Shown here in pieces: positions 6,708-14,803 of a stretch of DNA of 16,177 nucleotides (position 1 is its first letter; every line of letters begins with the position of its first letter). Origin of the DNA: Planctomycetaceae bacterium. Its GTDB lineage: Bacteria > Planctomycetota > Planctomycetia > Pirellulales > Pirellulaceae. Below the pieces are notes generated by a model. That model saw only the letters and a list, made by a program, of their open reading frames with translations. It ran no database searches and was not told the origin of the DNA. Made by a program: the position numbers and the translations under genes. The stretch lies in assembly GCA_024642765.1 (NCBI GenBank), contig JAHEAM010000023.1, positions 1-16,177 of the forward strand, written 5' to 3'.

Positions 6708-7705
6708 GTCAACTAGAACTTCTTTTTGGGGAAACTATTTCGAGCAAGTCGGCAGACTTCGCGGGTATCGTATTTATCGGCGACCCACATGTCGAAAGCC
6801 GACAACCTGGATTTCGCAAGGACAACTACGGTCAGACCATATTGACAAAAATGCGCTGGATTTGGGAATACTGCCAGCAAGGTCACTACTTGCCGGTCCT
6901 CCTAGGCGATCTGTTCGAACGACCACGCGACAATCCGAACTGGTTGATTTCGGCGCTATTGGATTTGTTCAACACACAGCCCAGTTACGCGATTTTTGGG
7001 AACCATGATTGTTCGGAACCGCAGTTGAGCGATGACGATTCATTGTCACTATTGCTAAAGGGCAGCAAACTGAAGTTATTGGGAGGCGGGCCGGAGTCTC
7101 ATTTTCCAACGCTGATGGTGTCCATTTCGGGCCAACAAGTTGTATTGGGGGGATCGAGTTACCGGCAACCGCTTCCAGAGGATTTTCTACGACCCGCATC
7201 GGCCAGTCATGTGATCTGGATTTCGCACCACGATATGGCGGACGATGCCTCGTCGCAACGATTCGGACAACGACGGCAGGAGCTCGCGGGCGTTGATGTC
7301 GTTATCAATGGCCATATTCACCGCCGCGCGGAACCCGAAATTTGCGGGCAAACCCAGTGGTTGACGCCAGGCAATATTAGTCGGCGTTCCCGCAATGAAT
7401 TGATTGCGACTCATAGGCCTGCAGTTTTGCGATTACAAATCCAAAATGACGAGCGAATTTTTGACTATGTCGAGGTGCCGCACCAGTCGGCTGACGAAGT
7501 TTTTCATCCGGCAGACGAGCTTGCCGACGCGACTGAGCAGCAATCTAATTTCGTCTGGGGGCTTTCGCAACTACAGGCGTTGAAGACACAATCGGGTGCG
7601 GGCCTAGCAGAGTTCTTGGCGGAGAATGCGGAGCAGTTTGCCCCCGACGTGAATGCGTACATTTTGGAGTTGATGGGAGAAGTGATAGAAAATGCCGCGA
7701 CCTAA
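6704..7705 (+). CDS. Mre11/SbcD-like metallophosphoesterase
   Basis: The 333-residue product is a calcineurin-like phosphoesterase with the five family blocks: GDPH (26-29), GDLFER (68-73), GNHD (99-102), SHHDM (174-178) and GHIHRR (203-208), which carry the two-metal ligands. The first block reads GDPH, fitting the G-D-x-H form. The order and spacing match the nuclease core of SbcD/Mre11, and pairing with a Rad50-like gene directly upstream supports a DNA nuclease role. The C-terminal 90 residues are acidic and unrecognised; they may replace the capping or Rad50-binding region. The start ATG overlaps the upstream stop, with purine-rich CGGAG about 16 bases and CGAG 4 bases upstream. A phosphodiesterase acting on nucleotides other than DNA ends cannot be excluded. 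Confidence 0.88.
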   Translation: MSQLELLFGETISSKSADFAGIVFIGDPHVESRQPGFRKDNYGQTILTKMRWIWEYCQQGHYLPVLLGDLFERPRDNPNWLISALLDLFNTQPSYAIFGNHDCSEPQLSDDDSLSLLLKGSKLKLLGGGPESHFPTLMVSISGQQVVLGGSSYRQPLPEDFLRPASASHVIWISHHDMADDASSQRFGQRRQELAGVDVVINGHIHRRAEPEICGQTQWLTPGNISRRSRNELIATHRPAVLRLQIQNDERIFDYVEVPHQSADEVFHPADELADATEQQSNFVWGLSQLQALKTQSGAGLAEFLAENAEQFAPDVNAYILELMGEVIENAAT

Positions 7706-7994
7706 TTCTGGCGAAAACAAATTGTCGATGGAAGAATTGCAAAAACGCTTCGGCGCGCTAAACACTCGGCGAATCCAAGTCGAAACACAACTCGGTGAAG
7801 AACAAAAACGCCTCACTGAACTGCGTCGTGAAGCGAAAGAGAAATTCGGCACTGACGAAATTGAGGCACTCACTGCCAAACTTGAGGCCCTTGAAATCGA
7901 AAATGAAAAGAAACGATCTGAGTATCAACAGCACCTAGTTGAGATCGAAGCAAACCTCAAACGAATTGAAACTGATTCGACGCCCGAAGTTTGA
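7692..7994 (+). CDS. Small coiled-coil protein, third gene of the Rad50-like locus
   Basis: The 100-residue product starts MPRPNSGENK and is then almost entirely charged helix (about 12-95) with heptad-like Leu/Ile spacing, as in LTELRREAKEKFG and LTAKLEALEIENEKK. A break at KFGTDEIEAL (about 52-60) would split the helix in two, fitting a helical hairpin. Its first 14 bases overlap the end of the phosphoesterase gene, and a GGGAGA lies 10 bases upstream. The overlap and conserved-looking helical design make it likely real and part of the same complex. The function is unknown; it could bind the coiled coil of the half-Rad50 protein. Confidence 0.8.
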   Translation: MPRPNSGENKLSMEELQKRFGALNTRRIQVETQLGEEQKRLTELRREAKEKFGTDEIEALTAKLEALEIENEKKRSEYQQHLVEIEANLKRIETDSTPEV

Positions 7995-8340
7995 AGGCAA
8001 GACAAATTGCCAGTTTATCCCAACCAACGAAGACACAAACTCGACAGTTCAATTCGACGAAACCAAGAATTTTCGATTCATCATTTGTGTACACGGAGAT
8101 ATGCCTACGCGAGGCGATCGCTGAGAAAACTTGTTGACTCGATTCAGAGCAGCCAAGGACATTTCGGTGGTCAACTAAATGTTCAACGATTCCGCGCTGA
8201 GACAAATCGCCTGTCAGTGCTTAATGCCGGCTCTTCGTGGCGATTTTTCAATGTGTGATAGGCCAGTAGTCTCGGCCAGGTGGTCATAACAATTACCAAG
8301 CTCTAAAACGTGGGCCTTTGGGTACCGGAAATATTAGCGT
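7995..8340. other. Gene-free stretch between convergent transcripts
   Basis: 346 bases between the end of the coiled-coil gene (+) and the end of the PEP-CTERM gene (-). Short open frames across it (7939-8124, 8007-8258) have no ribosome binding site and no recognisable product. No strong terminator hairpin was found for either convergent transcript. A GCGATCGC palindrome occurs near 8115, without an obvious role. Confidence 0.55.
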
Positions 8341-9216
8341 CTACTGCCGTGTGCGCCGCATGCTAAAACTTATAGCGAGCGCAACCATCATTAGGCCACT
8401 TGGCTCGGGGATTGCATGGGCGTTGATGCCCAACAGGACTTGAGTGAGTGTCGTCTGTGTTAACAAATTGGCTTGATTAATGCTCAGGCCAGATCCAACG
8501 TGGATGTGGCCCGCATACAAGTTGTTTGGAGTGATGCTGTTGTAGTACAAGCCTTGGAGGGCCAGAAAGCCCGATAAATAGTTTCCAGACGTGCCGGTCT
8601 CGTCAATAAACACATTCCCTACTCCCAAGAGCGAAGTGGCATCATAGATGGCATCAACTGGTAGCATCGTCTGCAATTGATTACCGTTGCGGTAGGTCGA
8701 AATTGCATCCCAAGTCCGTGCGTCAACGCTCGATTGCGTTGGGTAACCTACTAACCCAGAACCATCGCTTGACCAGTCGAAGGCAGGGTTTGAGCCACCA
8801 CCACTATGTCCGCCTTCGAGACGCTCAATTTCCCATCGGTTGTCGCTTCCACCCCAACTGAATGTAATGACGGCGGTTGGATTCAAATCGTCCATCACGC
8901 GCCAGAAATCGGCCGATGTATCCTGGTAATCAACCCGAAAATCGGAGTCTGTTGAACCGACATATCCATTGGAGCCAAACGAATCATTGAATGGATTGCC
9001 GTCCGGTGGAAATTCTGGAAAGAACGAATAGACGTCATGACCATAGCCGCCCCAATTTTGGCCTTGCCACCCACCAGGATTTTGAGCGGCGTTTTGGCTC
9101 CAGGGCCTGAGCATTTCATTAGTTGGCGGCCAGTAGCCAATCATGACAACCGTGTCGGCGATCAAGTTGAGAGGTATAAACAACAAAACGAGGGCAACAA
9201 AAAATCGAATGATCAT
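8341..9216 (-). CDS. PEP-CTERM protein with pyroglutamyl-peptidase-like fold
   Basis: The 291-residue product starts MIIRFFVALVLLFIPLNLIA, a signal peptide, and ends with a PEP-CTERM sorting signal: IPEPSGL (269-275), a hydrophobic segment, and RRTRQ. It should be exported and processed by an exosortase. The middle resembles pyroglutamyl peptidase I. IGYWPPTNEML (25-35) matches the first loop, WEIERLEGG (128-136) the Glu-containing block, GTSGNYLSGF (208-217) the nucleophile block, and AGHIHVG (235-241) the His block. Where the catalytic Cys of the YLC motif would be, the sequence reads YLS (Ser215). The protein may be inactive or use Ser. The start is uncertain: ATG at 9276 or TTG at 9303 would add 20 or 29 residues. 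9216 is preferred because it begins at the signal peptide, although its AGGA is close to the ATG. It lies downstream of the signalling genes. Confidence 0.8.
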   Translation of the reverse strand: MIIRFFVALVLLFIPLNLIADTVVMIGYWPPTNEMLRPWSQNAAQNPGGWQGQNWGGYGHDVYSFFPEFPPDGNPFNDSFGSNGYVGSTDSDFRVDYQDTSADFWRVMDDLNPTAVITFSWGGSDNRWEIERLEGGHSGGGSNPAFDWSSDGSGLVGYPTQSSVDARTWDAISTYRNGNQLQTMLPVDAIYDATSLLGVGNVFIDETGTSGNYLSGFLALQGLYYNSITPNNLYAGHIHVGSGLSINQANLLTQTTLTQVLLGINAHAIPEPSGLMMVALAISFSMRRTRQ

Positions 9217-9358
9217 TTTCCTAGCCGAGGCAAATTGGTTTTCGCAAATCAAAAACGGAGTTCGCAATCTCGCCATAAAAACTCGCTGATCATTCGATTT
9301 CAATCATCGTAACTTTTCGCCTAGTTTCCTGAAAAATGGCCGCACTCGTCGGCTTAGT

Positions 9359-10255
9359 TCAACGCGGCTTAATGGGGCAAGTGTTTTGTTTTTTTTTCAT
9401 GCTGATTTTTCTGCCGGCTTCAGCAAATTCAACTTCATCCATGAAATTCTGAATTAGCACCAATCCACGGCCATAGCCAGCTTGGAAACTATCGCTTGTG
9501 CTGGGGAGCGGAACAAGTGTGGTATCAAAGCCAGGGCCCTCGTCGGATATTGTGGCCGATACATGCTCGGGTTCTATATCCAACGCCATCGAAACGCGGC
9601 GTTCTGAAAAACGCTTGTCCAAGCGGCGTTCTTTTACCGCCGGCCCTTTTCCAACCGGAACAACTGACCGGCAAAGCTCAAGATTGCCTCGCAACATGGC
9701 ATTTAGCAAAGCTTGTTCAATAGCAACGCCAATCCGAATTCGCGTTGGATGATCAAAGCCGTCATGGTTCACGAGCAATTGCTGAAGTAGATCGAGAACA
9801 GGCGCGATCAAGTCTGGGTCGTTTTCAAATTCAAACTCAAGATGTGTGCGTTTGATGCTGGAGCGCAAGCGTTTGTGTCGCGTTTCCGAAGCCGAAATTG
9901 CCAACACTTGTGTCACCGTGTCGACCAAGTTCGCCGCCAACTCGGATTTTGGGACATAGCTGGCAGCTCCATTTGCCAAGGCTTGGGCGGCAATGTTCTC
10001 GCTTCCATGAGCCGTCATCAAAACCACCGGCAAATCGGGAAAGCGTTCGACGATTTGATTGACCAGCTCCAAACCATCCAGTTCGGGCATTTGCAAATCA
10101 GTCAAAACCAAATCGGGTAAGTAGTTTCCGATTTTAAGCAATGCGTCCTGGCCGTTAACGGCATAGTACACGTCCAGCTCTGGGACTTGCTCAAGTAACC
10201 CTCCAGCCAAGCGTCGATCCACGGCCGTGTCATCAACAACGAGAACAGATGGCAT
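9359..10255 (-). CDS. Response regulator with RsbW-type HATPase output domain
   Basis: The 298-residue product has a receiver domain (1-120) with DD at 8-9, phospho-acceptor Asp53 (LTDLQMPELDG), MTAHG at the Thr position, and Lys103 (YVPKS). It is followed by a GHKL ATPase domain (about 133-285) of the anti-sigma-factor kinase kind: an N-box EQALLNAMLRGN (180-191), DEGPGFD (238-244) and GYGRGLVLI (260-268). An Arg/Lys-rich insert (RRLDKRFSERR, about 210-220) lies between the N-box and the G1 box. It probably controls a serine-kinase/partner-switching output under phosphorylation, not DNA directly. The start ATG has a strong GGAGGT 6 bases upstream; the open frame extends 16 codons further without support. 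It lies 131 bases downstream of the hybrid kinase on the same strand, which makes that kinase the likely phospho-donor. Confidence 0.9.
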   Translation of the reverse strand: MPSVLVVDDTAVDRRLAGGLLEQVPELDVYYAVNGQDALLKIGNYLPDLVLTDLQMPELDGLELVNQIVERFPDLPVVLMTAHGSENIAAQALANGAASYVPKSELAANLVDTVTQVLAISASETRHKRLRSSIKRTHLEFEFENDPDLIAPVLDLLQQLLVNHDGFDHPTRIRIGVAIEQALLNAMLRGNLELCRSVVPVGKGPAVKERRLDKRFSERRVSMALDIEPEHVSATISDEGPGFDTTLVPLPSTSDSFQAGYGRGLVLIQNFMDEVEFAEAGRKISMKKKQNTCPIKPR

Positions 10256-10386
10256 GGAACACCTCCAGTGTAAAACGTATGTCGGTTCAAAATGTCGAAG
10301 CAATGATTTTGAAATCCCAGCGAGTCTCCAATGTGGTCGGGCTTATTGCGCCATTCCTGAAGAGCCGAGCCATTGTGGACTTGTGC

Positions 10387-13080
10387 TTAGTGTTTCTCAT
10401 CGCCCTTGTTTTTAAACTTTTGCAACTCGAAAGTCAAACTTTTGAGCAATTTCTTTAGCTCTTGCATGGCCGTTCGGCAGGCGTCGGCGTTTCTAGTAGG
10501 AGCCATTTCTTCCAATTTTCGAGCGACTGTAACAGCGCGGAGGGCGCCGAGATAGTTCAGGGCGCCTTTGACACCATGAGCAACTCGTCCCACCGAGACA
10601 AAATCGTTTGCCTCAATGCTCTTGTCGATGTCGGCCAACATTTGAGGGTGTTCTTCCAAGAAAACGTCAATCAAGTCACTCAAAAGTTTGCGATCGCCAC
10701 CAACGGTTTCGAATGCCTGTCGCCAATCAACTTCTCTTTCAAGCGGCTGGGGTTGGGCTCCTGAATTCTTAATGCCCGAACGACGGCCCGTTAGTTTTTC
10801 GATGGTTGTTAAGAGCGTGTTTCGGCGGAGTGGTTTTGAAAGATAGTCATCCATCCCTGCTTCGAGGCATTGTTCCCGGAAGCCTTGATACGTATGGGCC
10901 GACAGGGCAACGATCGGAATGTGATGTCCCGATCGCTCGCGATCGCGAATCTGCCGCGTGGCCTCGATGCCATCGATTTTCGGCATTTGAACATCCATCA
11001 AGATCAAATCAAATTCTGCGTTTCCAAAAAGTTCGAGAACCTCTGCGCCATCACGTGCAACGGTAATGCGATGACCAAATTTTTCAAGAATAGCGCAAGC
11101 AAGTCGTTGGTTGATTTGGTTGTCTTCAGCCAACAAAATTCTTAATGGCTGATCGTTCATGATTGCAATGGAAGACGGTTCGCCGTTCGTCAACGGTTCG
11201 GCACCGAGAGCTGTGGCCACAATTGCGTACAGTTGACTGGCCTTCATGGGTTTCAAGACTTTGTCGCAGAGTAACTCGTCGAATTCGGGACCGACACGTT
11301 GTCCGGAGGTCATCAAAGTGATTGAAAGTCGTTCCCATTCCTTCATCGATCGCAATTGGCGAACCCAAGCCTTCGGGTCCTCGTCGTTGAGTGAAAGGTC
11401 CAATAGCACTACGGCTGGCACTGCCCTGCCCTGTTCAAAATAATCGCCCAAGCGCGCAAGTGATTCAAACAACTCGCAACGCAAGCCCAGTTTTTCGAGC
11501 ATGCGAACAAGAACATCGCGAGTCGGAGCATGATCTTCTATCAGAACCACAGAGTGTCCGGCGATGTCGTTGTGCCACTGTCGTGCCTGATCCTCACCCA
11601 ATTGAAACGTCAATGTGAAGTAGAATCGACTGCCCTGCCCCAGCATGCTTTCGACTTCAATTCGCGAACCCATCATCTCGATGATTTTCGAGGCAATGGC
11701 CAGTCCTAGTCCGGTTCCGCCATATTGTCGCGTCGTCGATTTATCGGCTTGTTCAAATTCGCTGAATATTATTTTTTGTTTTTCGGGCGGGATACCGATT
11801 CCCGTATCAATGACTTCGAAATGAAATTGGTTTGGTGATTGTTGATTGTTTTGAATCCGTAGGAGCACTTGCCCTTCGTGCGTGAATTTGATTGCGTTTG
11901 TGACCAAATTGGTAATGACTTGTTGTAGACGTGGCCCGTCGCCGATGACACGCAAGTGCATCGGTAAATCAAAATCCATCAGCAACTCGATGCGTTTTTC
12001 ATGTGCCCGTAGCGCCAGGGCGCGAACCGTATCACCGATCAGTTCTGGCAAATCAAAGGGCGCGTAATCAAGCTCCAGTTTGCCGGCCTCGATTTTGCTG
12101 AAATCCAGGAGGTCGTTTATTAAATTTAAAAGCGTTTCGGCGGATTGCCGAATCATCGACAGATACTCGCGGTGTTGGCGTTCGATGGCGGTATCCAGCA
12201 GTAGTTCCGTCATTCCGATGATGCCATTCATTGGTGTACGAATTTCATGACTGACACTAGCCAAGAAATCACTTTTCGCGCGGCTCGCAGTTTCGGCGAC
12301 GTCTCTTGCGTACTCGAGAGCTTGTTGGGAAACGATCCGTTCGGTTACGTCCCAGAAAACGCCTTGGATGCCAATTCGTTTACCACGATTGTCGCGAACG
12401 GGAACTTTGACAACTTCGACATAACTCACACCGCCATCGGGCCCGGGATGCTCTTCGATCTTGTGGACTGGCACACCGGATTCAAGGACTTGCCGATCGT
12501 CGGCAAGATATTTTCCTGCCAATTCGGGGCCGAATAAATCCTCATCGGTTTTGCCCATGAGTTCGTTCAGGCTCTTGCCAATCGCGTCGCAATAATTTTC
12601 ATTACAAAAAACCAAACGACCTTGTTGGTTTTTGCGAAAAACCCGGACAGGAATGCTTTGTACCAAAGATTCGTAAATCGCGCGCGCTTCGTCCAGTTGT
12701 TGTTCGGCGCGAACGCGATGTGTGATGTCGTTGGCGAGAACACAGATGTAATCTTGCGAACGTTCACTGTTGCGGATGAAGCCAAATCTGGCCGCCAGCC
12801 AACACGGCGTTCCGTCCTGTTGCAGAACGCGAAATTCAGATTCGAGCGAAACGGCCTCGTTTTGAATGAGTTCCGCCAGCAACTCAACAACCACGGGTCG
12901 GTCATCGGGATGGATAACACCCAACCATAAAGACTCATGCAAATCCAACTTCGATTTTTCGAGGCCGTAGATGATTTCCGCCGCCTTGTTCATGTAAGTG
13001 ATGTGCTTGCCGTCTGGGCTGAGTGTCCAGGCAAGCTCGCTGACCAAGTCCAAAAGTTTGTCGGCAAAATGTGTAGGCAT
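10387..13080 (-). CDS. Hybrid sensor histidine kinase (PAS-PAS-HisKA-HATPase-REC-REC-Hpt)
   Basis: The 897-residue product has no predicted membrane segment, so it is a cytoplasmic sensor. Domains in order are PAS 1 (about 8-125), PAS 2 (about 135-250, with FRKNQQGRLVFCNENYC), HisKA (265-335; His279 in SHEIRTPMNG), HATPase (375-495; N-box NLVTNAIKF 391-399, DTGIGI 425-430, GGTGLGL 454-460), REC 1 (508-625; Asp561, Lys610), REC 2 (646-765; LMDVQMPKIDG with Asp696, Lys749) and Hpt (785-890; His835 in VAHGVKGALN). All phospho-transfer residues are present, so a His-Asp-His relay is expected, feeding the downstream REC-HATPase protein. REC 1 is the more divergent of the two. The start is ATG; a GAAGG lies about 12 bases upstream. 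The ligand of the PAS domains is not known. Confidence 0.95.
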   Translation of the reverse strand: MPTHFADKLLDLVSELAWTLSPDGKHITYMNKAAEIIYGLEKSKLDLHESLWLGVIHPDDRPVVVELLAELIQNEAVSLESEFRVLQQDGTPCWLAARFGFIRNSERSQDYICVLANDITHRVRAEQQLDEARAIYESLVQSIPVRVFRKNQQGRLVFCNENYCDAIGKSLNELMGKTDEDLFGPELAGKYLADDRQVLESGVPVHKIEEHPGPDGGVSYVEVVKVPVRDNRGKRIGIQGVFWDVTERIVSQQALEYARDVAETASRAKSDFLASVSHEIRTPMNGIIGMTELLLDTAIERQHREYLSMIRQSAETLLNLINDLLDFSKIEAGKLELDYAPFDLPELIGDTVRALALRAHEKRIELLMDFDLPMHLRVIGDGPRLQQVITNLVTNAIKFTHEGQVLLRIQNNQQSPNQFHFEVIDTGIGIPPEKQKIIFSEFEQADKSTTRQYGGTGLGLAIASKIIEMMGSRIEVESMLGQGSRFYFTLTFQLGEDQARQWHNDIAGHSVVLIEDHAPTRDVLVRMLEKLGLRCELFESLARLGDYFEQGRAVPAVVLLDLSLNDEDPKAWVRQLRSMKEWERLSITLMTSGQRVGPEFDELLCDKVLKPMKASQLYAIVATALGAEPLTNGEPSSIAIMNDQPLRILLAEDNQINQRLACAILEKFGHRITVARDGAEVLELFGNAEFDLILMDVQMPKIDGIEATRQIRDRERSGHHIPIVALSAHTYQGFREQCLEAGMDDYLSKPLRRNTLLTTIEKLTGRRSGIKNSGAQPQPLEREVDWRQAFETVGGDRKLLSDLIDVFLEEHPQMLADIDKSIEANDFVSVGRVAHGVKGALNYLGALRAVTVARKLEEMAPTRNADACRTAMQELKKLLKSLTFELQKFKNKGDEKH

Positions 13081-13689
13081 CGTCTGGTGGCCTTCGCTGG
13101 GTTTTGCATTCGGGTCGCTTGTTGTTACGCTTGTTTACGCCCAGTGTTTTATGCCAGTGTTTGTTGACCGCAATCGCAAGTAAACAGCTTGAATTGGGCT
13201 GGAATCGAAAACGACGTCGCTATCGGAAGACGAAAGCACACTGTGTGATTATGTTGTTACAAATGACTCCCGCACCGTACCTGAGGGTTCAAATAGAGAT
13301 TTTAGGGTAAAGTCCCGAGTTGACCAATCGAGTCAATTCAAACTGCGAGCCAAAGTGTGTCAATAAATGGCGGTTTTGCTAGATTCTCTTTTTTCAAGCC
13401 TGTCCAATTCGAGGTCGATTTATGGCATAATCTAAGGCGGAGTGATAAGTCGTTGGCTCCAAGGGGCGTCCTCAGAACGGCCGGCTAGCGATATTTATTG
13501 CTTTCAGCATTTTGTTCTCGTAAATTTCATATTGCTGGATGCTGAACATTTGTGCTGTTTGGCGCTGACTAGCATCAAAAAACAAACCGAACCAAGCAAT
13601 TTCAGCCGACGTCTTTGCATAACTATCGCGTTAACGATTTCAACTAATTGCCCGTTACGATTCGATTCAAAGATTATTAGGCCAATTCA
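13081..13689. other. Divergent gene-free region between the kinase and rsfS
   Basis: 609 bases holding the promoters of the kinase (-) and rsfS (+). Near the kinase start are two pairs of direct repeats (13116-13162, listed separately), and an 11-base palindrome CACACTGTGTG lies at 13237-13247. A CATAAT at 13426-13431 is a possible -10 for rsfS, without a good -35. The open frame at 13442-13693 has no ribosome binding site and a composition unlike a protein, and is not called. No RNA gene is recognised. Confidence 0.5.
13116..13162. repeat. Paired direct repeats upstream of the hybrid kinase
   Basis: CGCTTGTTGTTA (13116-13127) is followed at once by CGCTTGTTTA (13128-13137). CCAGTGTTT then occurs twice, at 13141-13149 and 13154-13162, 13 bases apart. 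They lie 36-82 bases upstream of the kinase start codon, where a promoter or operator would be. They could be regulator binding sites; chance is also possible. Confidence 0.4.
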
Positions 13690-14103
13690 ATGAAACCTGT
13701 AGGAGCTCCGATCATCCAAAAGAAACCGACACTTGAGGGCAAAGCGGACAGCTTGGCACTCGCCATCGCTGCCGCAAAAACTGCCGAAGAAAACAATGGC
13801 ACCGAGATTTTGATCATGGACATGACTGGAATCACAGCTTTGTTTGATTATTTCGTAATCGCAACTGGAACCAGCCAACGTCAATTGAATGCAATCTCAG
13901 ACGAAATCCAACATTGCCTTGAGAGAGACCTTAACGACACACGCCGCAGCAACCACTCCGTGGAACGTTCGTCGTGGATTGTTCTCGACTATGGCAATGT
14001 TGTGGTCCATATTTTCGATGAAGAAACCCGAGCGTTTTACAGTTTGGAGACGCTGTGGGCCGATGCACCCCACATCGATTGGCGGGCCGAAGCCGCGAAG
14101 TAA
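13690..14103 (+). CDS. rsfS: Ribosomal silencing factor RsfS (Iojap/YbeB family)
   Basis: The product binds ribosomal protein uL14 on the 50S subunit and blocks joining with 30S, lowering translation in stationary phase or starvation. The 137-residue sequence has the family signatures: ILIMDMTGITALFDYFVIATG with TSQRQ following (about 40-65), SWIVLDYGNVVVHIFD (about 95-110) and FYSLETLW (about 117-124) near the end. The length is typical, with a short N-terminal extension of about 18 residues. The start ATG has TTAGG 9 bases upstream. It is not next to nadD, its frequent partner in other bacteria. Confidence 0.95.
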   Translation: MKPVGAPIIQKKPTLEGKADSLALAIAAAKTAEENNGTEILIMDMTGITALFDYFVIATGTSQRQLNAISDEIQHCLERDLNDTRRSNHSVERSSWIVLDYGNVVVHIFDEETRAFYSLETLWADAPHIDWRAEAAK

Positions 14104-14250
14104 GGCAAAAGCGAGGACGCTAAGGCTCGACATTTTTTCTGGTGTTGGTCCCATCGCTACAACCGCAGGCTAGTGGCTTGAATGCCTCCAGCGTAAAGAA
14201 GGTTGCAACTTCAAGATTGGCGTTTCTGGCCTGGGTGAACGCAGATTGAG

Positions 14251-14281
14251 TTGAAAAGTGTGTGCAAAGATCAAGCATAAA
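14251..14281 (+). promoter_or_regulatory. Tentative promoter for the dehydratase gene
   Basis: TTGAAA (14251-14256) and CATAAA (14276-14281) with a 19-base spacer, 48 bases before the start codon at 14329. The -35 is good; the -10 and spacing are only fair. It was found by eye. Confidence 0.25.
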
Positions 14282-14328
14282 AGGGCAATGCGATCTTTTT
14301 CCCAAATGAATCGTTTAAGGAAACTGTA

Positions 14329-14691
14329 ATGGAAGTTCAATCAACCGAGACCTTGTCTAAGCAAAAATGCAAGCCTTGTGAGGGTGGGGTCGACCCGTGT
14401 CCCCTATCGTTCAGTCGCGACCAACTGGCGGAACTGCCAGGCTGGCAATTGACTCACGAGGGGAAGCGGATCCGAAAGGATTGGCGCGTCAAGAATTTTA
14501 TGAAAGGCCTTGAGTTCTTTCAGGAAGTCGCAAAAGTCGCCGAAGATGACGGCCACCATCCCGATTTACACCTTGAATCTTATCGTGAAGTTTGGATTGA
14601 GTTGTGGACACACGCGATTGGCGGTTTAAGCGAAAACGATTTTATTTTGGCAGCCAAAATTGACGCGATTGCATGCAACTTTGCTAAGTAG
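14329..14691 (+). CDS. phhB: Pterin-4a-carbinolamine dehydratase
   Basis: The enzyme dehydrates 4a-hydroxytetrahydrobiopterin, recycling the pterin cofactor of aromatic amino acid hydroxylases. Members in bacteria without such a hydroxylase may serve other pterin or molybdopterin roles. The 120-residue product shows the family pattern: CKPCEGG near the N-terminus (14-20), LPGWQL (36-41), KNFMKGLEFF (55-64), the active-site GHHPDLHL (75-82), WTHAIGGLSENDF (93-105) and a final AAKIDAIA. The catalytic His76, His77 and His95 are all present. The start ATG has AAGGA about 8 bases upstream. No phenylalanine hydroxylase gene is visible in the window, so the physiological role is open. Confidence 0.93.
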   Translation: MEVQSTETLSKQKCKPCEGGVDPCPLSFSRDQLAELPGWQLTHEGKRIRKDWRVKNFMKGLEFFQEVAKVAEDDGHHPDLHLESYREVWIELWTHAIGGLSENDFILAAKIDAIACNFAK

Positions 14692-14803
14692 TGATTCAGT
14701 GGTGATGCGTACCCAAAATCGTTTGTTTGCGAGCCAAATTCGTTTTCAGTTCGTATAGATCGAAGAAGCAAAAACCATTTTTCGTTGTAAAGGTTGTCTG
14801 TGA

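Noticed and set aside
6616..7008. Open frame spanning the end of the half-Rad50 gene, considered as a frameshifted continuation of its C-terminal half
   Set aside because: Its translation has no coiled coil, Walker B or signature motif and it runs under the clearly real phosphoesterase gene, so it does not restore a full Rad50.
9217..9303. Longer starts (ATG 9276, TTG 9303) for the PEP-CTERM protein
   Set aside because: They would put 20-29 residues before the signal peptide core. The ATG at 9276 remains possible, but the shorter start is simpler.
9300..9358. Possible terminator for the REC-HATPase gene (GCCG/CGGC hairpin before a T run on the minus strand)
   Set aside because: The stem is only 4 bp with a 7-base loop, and the T run is displaced; too weak to call.
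13442..13693. 83-codon open frame upstream of rsfS
   Set aside because: No ribosome binding site; the composition looks like translated non-coding DNA; it ends just across the rsfS start codon.
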